In this document: positions 8,710-14,558 of the stretch, piece after piece
Position numbering within the stretch: position 1 is the first letter of the stretch
How the letters are laid out: each line of letters starts with the position of its first letter
Virus record (IMG/VR): IMGVR_UViG_3300029787_000181
Span: 1-33,534 of that record
DNA: 33,534 nt
From: a virus
Reading direction: 5' to 3' (one strand)
The notes under the pieces: model-generated
Database searches by the model: none
Seen by the model: only the letters and a program-made list of their open reading frames with translations
What the model was told of the DNA's origin: nothing
Made by a program: the position numbers and the translations under genes

Positions 8710-8975
8710 TCCCGGCGCTTGTGTTGTCAGTCGCATTGGCTGGGGTGGCAAACCCCACCCATGTGCAATGTCATCTATGGAAAAGATTTACTGACCGGGA
8801 TGGTCAAAAGGTTTGCGTTTATCGCTTCACCGCAGGCTACGGTGGGTTGGGTTATCACTTCCCAACCTTGTCGTTCTCCGAGTGTCCCAAGCGGATGTCC
8901 TGCCTTTATGAGCGCAAAGATAAGCGTCCAAGTTTGGGCGAGATTTTAGACGGGATTGGAAGGGGTTTCGAATGA
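8706..8975 (+). CDS. Small exported Cys-containing protein
   Basis: About 89 residues from GTG 8706, which overlaps the previous stop (GTGA). An in-frame GTG at 8691 is an alternative. The N-terminus IPALVLSVALAGVANPTH looks like a signal peptide with a possible A-x-A-like cleavage region. The mature part has four cysteines (QCHLW, KVCVYR, FSECPK, MSCLYE), which could form two disulphides in the periplasm. Spacing within the lysis string suggests a periplasmic partner, but no spanin lipobox is seen. The stop overlaps the next ATG (ATGA at 8972). Confidence 0.65.
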   Translation: MIPALVLSVALAGVANPTHVQCHLWKRFTDRDGQKVCVYRFTAGYGGLGYHFPTLSFSECPKRMSCLYERKDKRPSLGEILDGIGRGFE

Positions 8976-9172
8976 CACCAGAGAAATTAGACGCATGGCG
9001 CATTGTGCCACGCCTGCTGATCGTCAGCTACATGATTGTATTTTACCAGACTTGCAATTGGTTCATGGGGCTGGGCGATCCTAACAACGCACAAGCCGGG
9101 TTTGTCTCAGTGATCGTTGGCGCAGGCGCAGCTTGGTTTGGGTTGTATCTCAATGGCGGTGGCAAGAAATGA
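8972..9172 (+). CDS. Two-TM small membrane protein (holin-like candidate)
   Basis: A 66-residue protein with two hydrophobic segments, LLIVSYMIVFYQTCNWFM and AGFVSVIVGAGAAWFGLYL, joined by a short polar loop (GDPNNAQ), and a Lys tail. Size and topology fit a class II-like holin or a holin partner. A better holin candidate lies directly downstream, so this protein may instead be an antiholin or accessory protein. It overlaps both neighbours by ATGA. Confidence 0.65.
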   Translation: MTPEKLDAWRIVPRLLIVSYMIVFYQTCNWFMGLGDPNNAQAGFVSVIVGAGAAWFGLYLNGGGKK

Positions 9173-9522
9173 TTGCGCAACTGATCGGCAGTCTCACCGG
9201 GCTGGCCACGTCTGTCATCGACAGCAAGACGCAGATCAAACTGACCGAGGCTGAGATCAAGAAAAAGCAGCTTACTGGTGAGATTGATTGGGACATCGAA
9301 GCAATACGCGGCACACAGAATAGCTGGAAAGACGAGTGGATCACGTTGCTGTTTAGCATCCCGTTGATCTTGGCGTTCTGTGGGGATTGGGGCAACGCCA
9401 TAGTGGCCCGTGGCTTTGCGTCATTAGAGGCCATGCCTCAGTGGTATCAGATCGCCCTGGGCGGCATCGTATCAGCCAGCATAGGGATGCGATCTGTCAG
9501 CAAATTCTTTGGCAAGAAATGA
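9169..9522 (+). CDS. Holin of the GTA 3TM type
   Basis: A 117-residue protein from ATG 9169 (ATGA overlap with the previous gene; an upstream in-frame GTG at 9133 is less likely). It has a membrane-active N-terminal helix (MIAQLIGSLTGLATSV), a charged helix with KKKQLTGE, then W-KDEWITLLFSIPLILAFCG and YQIALGGIVSASIGMRSV as membrane segments, and a basic end FGKK. The KDEW-x-x-x-x-x-x-x-P pattern and layout match the three-TM holins first described for gene transfer agent release in alphaproteobacteria. It would let the amidase at 9644 reach peptidoglycan. Confidence 0.8.
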   Translation: MIAQLIGSLTGLATSVIDSKTQIKLTEAEIKKKQLTGEIDWDIEAIRGTQNSWKDEWITLLFSIPLILAFCGDWGNAIVARGFASLEAMPQWYQIALGGIVSASIGMRSVSKFFGKK

Positions 9523-9647
9523 CCACCGACAAGGTGATCCCTCTGCACAACCCACACTCAGAGATCGATCAGCAGTGGCTGGCTTTAGAGCGTCAGCAGC
9601 AACAGATCAGAGAACAACTAGAAAAGATATTGGAGCAGAAGAAATGA
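9519..9647 (+). CDS. Very short helical protein between holin and endolysin
   Basis: A 42-residue ORF, MTTDKVIPLHNP then a Gln/Glu-rich helix ending in Lys-Lys. It overlaps the holin stop (ATGA at 9519-9522) and the amidase start (ATGA at 9644-9647). The double coupling is the main evidence that it is translated. The helix (EIDQQWLALERQQQQIREQL) could dimerise. Function unknown. Confidence 0.6.
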   Translation: MTTDKVIPLHNPHSEIDQQWLALERQQQQIREQLEKILEQKK

Positions 9648-10072
9648 GAGCCGTAAACGAAATCATTATTCACTGCACAGCCACTCGCGCCAACTGGATG
9701 GAAGGCAGGCCCGTTGCTGATGTGGTTGCTGAACTTACCCGGTGGCACGTTGAGGACAACGGCTGGAGCGATTGCGGTTATCATTACGTCATCACACGCG
9801 CTGGCGAGGTCGGCACAGCACGTCCTGTTGAACGCAGCGGCGCACACTGCCGGGGACGCAACAAGGGCAGCATAGGCGTTACCCTGTGCGGTGGTCGCGG
9901 TGGTCAGGAAGATGACGTGTTTGAAGAGAACTACACGCCAGCACAAGAGGCTGCGTTGCGGGATCTCATTGGCGATCTGAAAGACAAGCACCCTGAGATC
10001 CAGCAAGTATCCGGGCATAACGAATATGCTGCCAAGGCTTGCCCATGCTTTGACGTAAAGGATTGGCTGTAA
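9644..10072 (+). CDS. N-acetylmuramoyl-L-alanine amidase endolysin (T7 lysozyme type)
   Basis: A 142-residue protein, close to the T7 lysozyme length of 151. Zinc ligands are recognisable: His10 in IIIHCTATR, His125 in SGHNEYAAKACPCFDV and Cys133. Lys131 takes the place of the T7 catalytic Lys, with the same six-residue spacing from the second His. CGYHYVITRAGEV carries the conserved Tyr. It cleaves the amide bond between muramic acid and L-Ala in peptidoglycan. The phage has no T7-like RNA polymerase, so the polymerase-inhibiting role of T7 lysozyme has no partner here. Start is ATG 9644 (ATGA coupling); the open frame extends upstream but reads through the small gene before it. Confidence 0.93.
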   Translation: MRAVNEIIIHCTATRANWMEGRPVADVVAELTRWHVEDNGWSDCGYHYVITRAGEVGTARPVERSGAHCRGRNKGSIGVTLCGGRGGQEDDVFEENYTPAQEAALRDLIGDLKDKHPEIQQVSGHNEYAAKACPCFDVKDWL

Positions 10073-10275
10073 TGGGCGCACCAGTAAAAAGCGGAGACAA
10101 CCCACGCCGCGCAGCATTCTTGCAGAGGATGGGCAAGATGCCGGGGCCGCAGAAAACGCCAGACGGCAAGCCAACGCCATTGCTGTCATCATTGAGGGCA
10201 TGGGGTGCCAGCAGCAAGGCTGACGCTGTGGCGAAGGGCAAGGCAATCAGCAGACGCAACGAAAGGAAAGCGTAA
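10072..10275 (+). CDS. Small basic hypothetical protein
   Basis: A 67-residue protein starting at ATG 10072, which shares one base with the amidase stop (TAATG), and ending with another TAATG overlap at 10275. It is Arg/Lys/Pro/Gly-rich (PRRAAFLQRMGKMPGPQKTP) and ends in ISRRNERKA. It looks unstructured and nucleic-acid- or virion-binding. I do not recognise a family. Confidence 0.65.
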   Translation: MGAPVKSGDNPRRAAFLQRMGKMPGPQKTPDGKPTPLLSSLRAWGASSKADAVAKGKAISRRNERKA

Positions 10276-10433
10276 TGTCACTGTATGAGAATATTAACAA
10301 ACGCAAGGCAGAAGGCACGTCAAGATCAAAAGCAAAAAGCACGATCTCTGACAAGTCATACGCGAATATGAAAGCAGGCTTTCCTAAATCAAAGAAAAAG
10401 AAAAGCCTGATGGGCAAGTCAAGTAAAGGCTAG
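10275..10433 (+). CDS. Small Lys/Ser-rich protein of a type common in marine phages
   Basis: A 52-residue ORF starting MSLYENINKRKAEGTSRSKA and ending in KKKKSLMGKSSKG. The opening '(M)SLYENINKRK-x-x-GTSR-SK' followed by 'ANMKAGF' is a pattern I associate with short conserved proteins of marine podoviruses and pelagiphage-like genomes; function unknown. It is coupled by TAATG to the gene before it. It is the last plus-strand gene before the minus-strand block, and its 3' end overlaps the convergent gene at 10430 by four bases. Confidence 0.7.
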   Translation: MSLYENINKRKAEGTSRSKAKSTISDKSYANMKAGFPKSKKKKSLMGKSSKG

Positions 10434-10636
10434 TCAGGCCAATCCATAGGGCGATGCCCATCAAGATATGCTTGTACGAGCCGTACCATGCGTGGGGCTG
10501 GTGGTCGGCTGGTTTTTGCTTCGCTAGGCATTTCCATACGGCGCACCGATTGACCGTCTGTGTCTAACAGACGGCCCAAATCGGACTGCGTAAGGCCCAA
10601 CGATTGCCGAGCTTGTTTAAGCTGTGATGGTGTCAT
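10430..10636 (-). CDS. XRE-family helix-turn-helix regulator (small)
   Basis: A 68-residue protein. LKQARQSLGLTQSDLGRLLD then GQSVRRMEMP is a clear HTH_XRE pattern (helix 2 LTQSDLGRLL, recognition helix DGQSVRRME). The C-terminus is PAPRMVRLVQAYLDGHRP, typical of small alphaproteobacterial XRE proteins. It is last in the minus-strand block and overlaps the end of the gene at 10617 by 20 bases. It could be a repressor or modulator of the lysogeny block, but its terminal position is unusual for a main CI-type repressor. Confidence 0.8.
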   Translation of the reverse strand: MTPSQLKQARQSLGLTQSDLGRLLDTDGQSVRRMEMPSEAKTSRPPAPRMVRLVQAYLDGHRPMDWPD

Positions 10637-10862
10637 TATTTAGTTTTACAGCCTCTGACATTGCTTGTTCTAAAGTTGCGTAGCTACCAAATCCTTCAAG
10701 GGCAAAATCATCAATACTAATTTTAACGGCCCTTGTGACTGTATATGGCGTTTCGGCGTCATATGGGCACACCTGCACAGCAATATCCCAATTGCTGTTT
10801 AACACCCATTGGTCATCTGTGCTTTGATCTTCAGCTGGTTCAAACTCAAATAAATCTTTCAT
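10617..10862 (-). CDS. Hypothetical acidic protein upstream of the XRE gene
   Basis: An 81-residue acidic protein (MKDLFEFEPAEDQSTDDQWV) with a probable small alpha/beta fold: WDIAVQVCPYD, VTRAVKISIDDF and a helix LEQAMSEAVKLNND. The start at 10862 has a good Shine-Dalgarno site (AGGAGA seven bases upstream on the minus strand). Pairing with a downstream XRE gene resembles toxin/antitoxin gene order, but no toxin residues are recognisable, so I do not call it one. Confidence 0.65.
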   Translation of the reverse strand: MKDLFEFEPAEDQSTDDQWVLNSNWDIAVQVCPYDAETPYTVTRAVKISIDDFALEGFGSYATLEQAMSEAVKLNNDTITA

Positions 10863-10883
10863 CTCGTATCTCCTGAAATTGGC

Positions 10884-10929
10884 GGGGCGTCATGCCCCTA
10901 TGCATATTAATGTAGGGGCAATCGCCCCT
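10884..10929. promoter_or_regulatory. Two GGGGC/GCCCC hairpins in the leader of the 10862 gene
   Basis: Hairpin A: GGGGC (10884-10888), loop GTCAT, GCCCC (10894-10898). Hairpin B: AGGGGC (10914-10919), loop AATC, GCCCCT (10924-10929). Between them is an AT-rich stretch containing TGCATATTAATG. They lie just upstream of the Shine-Dalgarno site of the minus-strand gene at 10862. They could be operator half-sites or leader RNA structures; no T-run follows on either strand, so terminators are less likely. Confidence 0.5.
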
Positions 10930-10975
10930 CAGTGCAAGCGGTAAATAAAAATAAATTTGCACCTTCTGCATTTTA

Positions 10976-11221
10976 TTAATGCTTGGCACCCTTCCTAACG
11001 ATCACGCCAAGCTGGCCATCAATGACGCCAGCGTAAAACGTGTCGTTGCGCAGCCGCTTGGTATTCATGCGCAACATCATCGCGCGGATTGCCATCGCGC
11101 TGCTATCAATGATCTCTTCCCAGCCAACGCGGTTAACCTCATCAGCCAGCACCTGCGCACGCGCGTGAACGTGGGCATAAGCAACCTCATCAAATAGCGG
11201 GTGGTTGGTATCGCGGATCAT
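10976..11221 (-). CDS. Hypothetical helical protein
   Basis: An 81-residue protein starting MIRDTNHPLFDEVAYAHVHA, using the ATG that overlaps the stop of the upstream gene (ATGA at 11221-11218). An in-frame ATG at 11242 lies inside that gene and is less likely. The sequence is mostly helical, with Met/Arg-rich MAIRAMMLRMNTKRLRND and a basic end VIVRKGAKH. No family recognised. Confidence 0.6.
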   Translation of the reverse strand: MIRDTNHPLFDEVAYAHVHARAQVLADEVNRVGWEEIIDSSAMAIRAMMLRMNTKRLRNDTFYAGVIDGQLGVIVRKGAKH

Positions 11222-11442
11222 AAGATCACCGCCACACACCACGCGGCAATAATTGATCCCAGCATGATCGCCAGCACAGCGATAAACTCTAAAATGATGG
11301 TCAGAAAGTTGGAACTTTTGCGGTCAACACACTGAGGTACATACGCATCTGTGCGCGCCAGAGTTCCAAGTTTTCTGCATAACTGATTGTCTTTATTTAC
11401 TTGCGGCTGTCCTGCCGGGGTCGCCATACATACATTAACCAT
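11218..11442 (-). CDS. Small C-terminally membrane-anchored protein
   Basis: A 74-residue protein. A polar N-terminal half (MVNVCMATPAGQPQVNKDN) contains several Cys. The C-terminal membrane segment is FLTIILEFIAVLAIMLGSII followed by AAWCVAVIL. GAAAG precedes ATG 11442 on the minus strand. It may be a superinfection-exclusion or lysogenic membrane protein, given its place in the integrase block, but that is only context. Confidence 0.6.
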   Translation of the reverse strand: MVNVCMATPAGQPQVNKDNQLCRKLGTLARTDAYVPQCVDRKSSNFLTIILEFIAVLAIMLGSIIAAWCVAVIL

Positions 11443-11499
11443 TTGATTTCACTTTCTTTTTTTTCTGTCAGAGTTCCAACTAATTTATCTTGGAACTTT
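11307..11499. repeat. Four copies of an AGTTCCAA motif beside the integrase gene (possible attP or operator)
   Basis: Copies: AGTTGGAACTTT (11307-11318, reverse orientation), AGAGTTCCAAGTTT (11360-11373), AGAGTTCCAACTAA (11470-11483) and CTTGGAACTTT (11489-11499, reverse). The last two form an inverted repeat AGTTCCAA (11472-11479) / TTGGAACT (11490-11497) around a 10-base AT-rich centre, in the 73-base gap just 3' of the integrase gene. This has the geometry of core-type sites flanking a crossover, with further copies as arm sites. An operator for the 11442 promoter is the alternative. No tRNA-like 3' end is visible nearby. Confidence 0.5.
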
Positions 11500-11515
11500 A
11501 CGTGCTAAATCTCAA

Positions 11516-12619
11516 CTACTTTATTTGAGTAATAGCACCCCCTGTCAGCGCTGCGCGCCTGCTGTATTTCTTTATGTAGCGCTCAATCTCCTTTAATGAT
11601 TCGTGGCCTGTCCACGCGCCGATCTGCACAGATGTTGCGCCAAGTTCTGCCCAGCGGATTGCGCGAGATTTGCGCAAGCCATGTGCTGTGCGCCTGTCCA
11701 GCCCAACGTCACGCGCTTTGCCAGCAAACCAATTGCTGACAGCGTGTTCTGATCGTGACGCGCCTCGTGCTGTGCATAGGTACGTCATGTGCTTGACAGG
11801 CTGGGCATCGATTGCGGCGTGCAGCATTTGCAGATCGCCAGCATCAACTTGCGCAAACGCAGGCAGTGGGCGGTCAAAAGGAATGTCAACTTGGCCACCA
11901 GTTTTGCTTTGCTTGAACGACAGCCAGCCATCCCGCGTAACATGGCCACGGCCCAGCGTGACTGCATCACTACAGCGCGCGCCTGTCCAATATAGTAGCT
12001 CCATTGCCAGCCGGGGTGCCTGATCCAAGCCGTACATCTTGCGGAAATGCTGCACGTCATCCATTGACCACGGCTCATGCCCGTCTGACTGTGCTACCTT
12101 TGCCCGTGCGATGTCAGCCGTAGGATCTGCAATGCCATATTCAGTCATCAAAAATTTAGCGAAGTGCCGCCACATTTTAAGGTGATTGCGTTGCGCATGA
12201 CCGTCGAAACGTGACAGGTCTTTGTTGACGTGTGTTGCCTGCAAGCCTGACACCTGTGCAGCGCCGTACAGATCAATCATGCCTTCCAGCCTCTTGCGCC
12301 GCACAGAGCGTGTGGCAGGGGCTAGAAGGCTAAACCCGTGGCTTGCCTTGTACCCTGCCGCAGCTTCAGCCAGTGATCCCGGTGCAACGCCTGTGTGGCC
12401 AGTGCATGTCGGATCTTGCTGCATCTGGTTCCACAGTGTCAGCGCTTCAGCATAGGATTGCAGAAACGTAGACGAGCGCAAAGGCGCGGCTGGCATTTTC
12501 CAAGCCGCAGGCAAAGCGCCCCGGAATTGCTTGGGTCTAAAGTAGTACCGGTCATGGCCATTCTTGTGCTGGCCAGATCTGTTTAGGTGGCGATACCAAA
12601 CACCTTGTTTGTGTCGCAT
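11516..12619 (-). CDS. int: Tyrosine integrase
   Basis: A 367-residue protein with the complete catalytic set: Arg215 in WTGARCSDAV, Lys239 in KQSKTGGQVDIP, His313 and Arg316 in TAHGLRKSRAIRWAELG, His339 in WTGHESLKEIERY and the nucleophile Tyr348. Residues ~80-175 look like the SAM-like core-binding domain; the N-terminal ~75 residues (HDRYYFRPKQFRGALP) may bind arm sites. It catalyses site-specific integration and, with an excisionase, excision. The start at 12619 overlaps the excisionase-like gene by 37 bases and has GGAGAAGG about 6-10 bases upstream. An intact integrase shows that the phage is temperate. Confidence 0.95.
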   Translation of the reverse strand: MRHKQGVWYRHLNRSGQHKNGHDRYYFRPKQFRGALPAAWKMPAAPLRSSTFLQSYAEALTLWNQMQQDPTCTGHTGVAPGSLAEAAAGYKASHGFSLLAPATRSVRRKRLEGMIDLYGAAQVSGLQATHVNKDLSRFDGHAQRNHLKMWRHFAKFLMTEYGIADPTADIARAKVAQSDGHEPWSMDDVQHFRKMYGLDQAPRLAMELLYWTGARCSDAVTLGRGHVTRDGWLSFKQSKTGGQVDIPFDRPLPAFAQVDAGDLQMLHAAIDAQPVKHMTYLCTARGASRSEHAVSNWFAGKARDVGLDRRTAHGLRKSRAIRWAELGATSVQIGAWTGHESLKEIERYIKKYSRRAALTGGAITQIK

Positions 12620-12822
12620 TCTTCATCCTTCTCCCCATCCAGCGCCAATGCCGTCAGTGCATCCTCAAGTTCTGTCCTAAGCCAGATCTTTGCACCGCCT
12701 GCATTGCGCGCTGTTGGCATTGTGCCGTTTCTAATCATCTTGCCAAATTGGCTGACGCTTATTCCGCAGAAGTCAGCGGCGTCAGACCGCTTCATTGCGT
12801 TTGGCTTTATTTTTGTGGGCAT
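12583..12822 (-). CDS. Excisionase-like winged-helix/HTH_17 protein
   Basis: A 79-residue protein. KRSDAADFCGISVSQFGKMI, then RNGTMPTARNAGGAKIWLRT followed by ELEDAL, is the AlpA/Xis-type helix-turn-helix pattern: helix, turn, recognition helix, small wing, and 'W-x-R-x-E-L-x-x-A-L'. Its position immediately upstream of and overlapping the integrase gene supports a recombination-directionality or regulatory role. The start at 12822 has GAGGT four bases upstream. Met10 (12795) is a possible alternative. The first 41 bases overlap the end of the gene upstream. Confidence 0.82.
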   Translation of the reverse strand: MPTKIKPNAMKRSDAADFCGISVSQFGKMIRNGTMPTARNAGGAKIWLRTELEDALTALALDGEKDEECDTNKVFGIAT

Positions 12823-13747
12823 CTAGACCTCGCTTGTAATAATTACTCACGCCACTGGCGTACCAAAGTTTTGGATTATTCTTTGTTGAAGTAGGACTTG
12901 GCACACCGTGGCTGTTCAGTTCATCCGCGATGCGCTGGAATGACATGCCTTGCTTTCTGTATGTATACAGCATGTCGAAATACATAAGTGTTCTTTTAAG
13001 CGCGATTTCAGATTTGCGCTTGTTGGCTATGCTGGGGTCAGGCGCACCCAGCTTGGTGATCATATTGCCCTTGTGTGATATGTGCGCGCTGCCATCGCCA
13101 AATTGTTTTTGGATCTTGTCCAGCGCTGCTTTCGTGCGCGCAGCCACAGCGTTGATGTTATCCTCGGCAAAGTCGATAGCCATGTCGATGTTGTTGATGT
13201 TGCATGACGGGCTGCGCTCAATTCGGAACTGCACGTTTGCCTGCTTGAGAAAGCGCAGCGCTTCAGCTTTTGTTTTGCCGAAGTTGTTGAGCTTGACGGC
13301 CACGAACATTGCACCTGTTTTTTGGCAATGCTCTATGGCGCGCCAAAGTACCGGGCGATCTTGCGGTTGCATTCTGCTGTGATCCTCTGCCTCGCGGAAA
13401 TACTTTGGTGAGTGCAGATCGTCCTGCATTTTAATGTAGCTGCGCAATTCGCGGCCATCGTCAGTGTCGCGCATGTAAGCTGCGCATGTGTGTGTGGTCA
13501 TTTTCTGTTTCCAGTGTTGTGATTGTTTTTGTTTTGCGTTGGATCGAAAATGAAATGATGGTGGGCCTGCTGGCCCGTTAGCCCAGACCGTGGTTGCGCC
13601 TGATGCTGCAACCGATGGTGTACTCAGCGAAGCAGATGCAAGCATCGTGCAAATAGTTTTGTTTGCCGTTGACCCAGCGTGCTTGCCATACTTCAAGTAC
13701 AGCACGTTTCCTCTTTCGGTTGGGTAAGGCGATGTTATCGTCTGCAT
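12782..13747 (-). CDS. Serine-recombinase-like protein with degenerate catalytic site
   Basis: A 321-residue frame. The resolvase-like fold begins about residue 83 (MTTHTCAAYMRDTDDGREL): YMRDT aligns with the Y-A-R-V-S of resolvases, so the nucleophilic Ser is replaced by Thr95 (Arg93 kept). AEDHSRM followed by QPQDRPVLWRAIEHCQK matches the 'D-x-S-x ... RP-x-L-x-x' segment, but the D-R-L-x-R motif reads KLNNFGKT, so the active-site arginines are lost. Residues ~240-315 (FQRIADELNSHGVPSPTST, then LWYASGVSNYYKR) match the C-terminal recombinase DNA-binding domain. It probably binds DNA without cutting it. The 13747 start has a strong GGAGGTGA site six bases away, but residues 1-82 do not look like a recombinase; ATG 13501 is the alternative start. 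Confidence 0.7.
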   Translation of the reverse strand: MQTITSPYPTERGNVLYLKYGKHAGSTANKTICTMLASASLSTPSVAASGATTVWANGPAGPPSFHFRSNAKQKQSQHWKQKMTTHTCAAYMRDTDDGRELRSYIKMQDDLHSPKYFREAEDHSRMQPQDRPVLWRAIEHCQKTGAMFVAVKLNNFGKTKAEALRFLKQANVQFRIERSPSCNINNIDMAIDFAEDNINAVAARTKAALDKIQKQFGDGSAHISHKGNMITKLGAPDPSIANKRKSEIALKRTLMYFDMLYTYRKQGMSFQRIADELNSHGVPSPTSTKNNPKLWYASGVSNYYKRGLDAHKNKAKRNEAV

Positions 13748-13823
13748 TTTAGTTCACCTCCACTCTGCGGTCTGTGTCGTCGCCGCAGCCGATTAATTAA
13801 TATCAGCATGATCTCGGACAAAT

Positions 13824-13838
13824 CATACTGTCTAAAAT
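13824..13838 (+). promoter_or_regulatory. CATACAAGTCTAAAT-type motif, copy 1
   Basis: CATACTGTCTAAAAT. It differs from the consensus at the TG and at the added A. Its complement contains TATGAT, a possible leftward -10 box for the 13747 gene. Confidence 0.5.
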
Positions 13839-13854
13839 GCACATGTTATTAATT

Positions 13855-13868
13855 TATACAAGTCTAAT
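13855..13868 (+). promoter_or_regulatory. CATACAAGTCTAAAT-type motif, copy 2
   Basis: TATACAAGTCTAAT. Flanked by TTAATTTA on the left and AATTC on the right. Lies 31 bases after copy 1 and 46 bases before copy 3. Confidence 0.55.
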
Positions 13869-13900
13869 AATTCAATATTTACACAGATAAATTGCCATGT

Positions 13901-13915
13901 CATACAAGTCTAAAT
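13901..13915 (+). promoter_or_regulatory. CATACAAGTCTAAAT-type motif, copy 3
   Basis: CATACAAGTCTAAAT, the consensus form, 21 bases before the ATG of the ribbon-helix-helix gene at 13936. Either an operator that overlaps an early promoter or the promoter itself. Confidence 0.65.
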
Positions 13916-13935
13916 TTACCTTACAGGTGAGATAA

Positions 13936-14115
13936 ATGAAAAAACGTCAATTTAACATTAAGTTACCAGATCACATAATACGCGCAGTGAAGCTAAAAGC
14001 GCTGCAAAATTATCGTGATACGTCCCGTGAAGTAGAGGTCGCGCTGCGTAATCATCTTAATATGCACGATGATTTGCATGAAGCGTCAGTCAAAGCTGCG
14101 GGTGAAACACATTGA
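13936..14115 (+). CDS. Ribbon-helix-helix (Arc/MetJ-like) DNA-binding regulator
   Basis: A 59-residue protein: MKKRQFNIKLPDHIIRAVKL, then KALQNYRDTSREVEVALRNH and a polar tail. RQFNIKLPD is the DNA-contacting beta strand, followed by two helices with the conserved turn, as in Arc- and CopG-type dimers. AGGTGAG precedes ATG 13936. It is the first gene of the rightward early operon and sits directly downstream of three CATACAAGTCTAAAT-type motifs, so it is a natural candidate to bind them and control itself and the divergent block. Its stop overlaps the TTG start of RuvC (TTGA). Confidence 0.82.
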   Translation: MKKRQFNIKLPDHIIRAVKLKALQNYRDTSREVEVALRNHLNMHDDLHEASVKAAGETH

Positions 14116-14558
14116 TATTTGCAGGGATAGATCCGGGCTGGTCAACTGGCGGCGTGGCATTGTTGCAAGGCAACTGGGCTGAAGTACATGACCTGCCTGT
14201 GTTTACCAAAGCTGGCGTCGATACAGAGCAGCTTATGGACATCCTGCGCTCTGTCGAAATTGAACTGTGTGTGGTGGAAAAGCAAAGCACCAGACCCGGC
14301 CAAGGCATCGTGTCAGCAGGCAAGATCATGTTTGCATATGGGCAGATCTTAACCTGCCTCATCGCCACTAAAACACCGCACAGGATTGTCACGCCAGCCA
14401 AGTGGAAACGTGATGCAGCCGTGCCAAGCGACAAGGATGGTGCGCGCAGGATGGCCCAGCAGTTGTACCCTTCAGTCAGCCAACGTCTGCGTCACAAGAA
14501 AGATGAACATAGAGCTGAAGCGCTGCTGATGGCGGCATATGGCGAGGCGCTGGGATGA
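14112..14558 (+). CDS. RuvC-like Holliday junction resolvase
   Basis: A 148-residue protein, close to the RuvC length. Acidic catalytic positions are visible: Asp7 in FAGIDPGWSTGGVAL, Glu56 in LCVVEKQSTRPGQG, and Asp131 with Glu136 in KKDEHRAEALLMAAYG, where the usual final Asp is Glu. The central AGKIMFAYGQ segment is also RuvC-like. It is expected to resolve branched recombination or replication intermediates before packaging, working with the exonuclease and SSB encoded nearby. The TTG start at 14112 is supported by the TTGA overlap with the previous gene. Confidence 0.9.
   Translation: MIFAGIDPGWSTGGVALLQGNWAEVHDLPVFTKAGVDTEQLMDILRSVEIELCVVEKQSTRPGQGIVSAGKIMFAYGQILTCLIATKTPHRIVTPAKWKRDAAVPSDKDGARRMAQQLYPSVSQRLRHKKDEHRAEALLMAAYGEALG

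Larger units (their letters stand above)
13748..13935. promoter_or_regulatory. Divergent control region between lysogeny and early genes
   Basis: This 188-base, mostly AT-rich gap separates the leftward block (13747) from the rightward early block (13936). It holds three of the CATACAAGTCTAAAT-type motifs (13824, 13855, 13901). On the minus strand, TATGAT and TATAAA fall inside motifs 1 and 2 and could be -10 boxes for leftward transcription. On the plus strand, TAAATT and TAATAAT follow motifs 3 and 2. Strong Shine-Dalgarno sites lie at both edges. This is the natural place for the lysis-lysogeny switch. Confidence 0.65.

Noticed and set aside
9593-10246. 217-codon minus-strand frame opposite the amidase
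   Set aside because: Antisense shadow. The amidase with intact zinc ligands occupies the plus strand.
10430-10862. Toxin-antitoxin pair (81-residue protein plus XRE protein)
   Set aside because: Gene order fits a HigBA-like or other pair, but the upstream protein shows no RelE/HigB or other toxin residues, so there is no sequence support.
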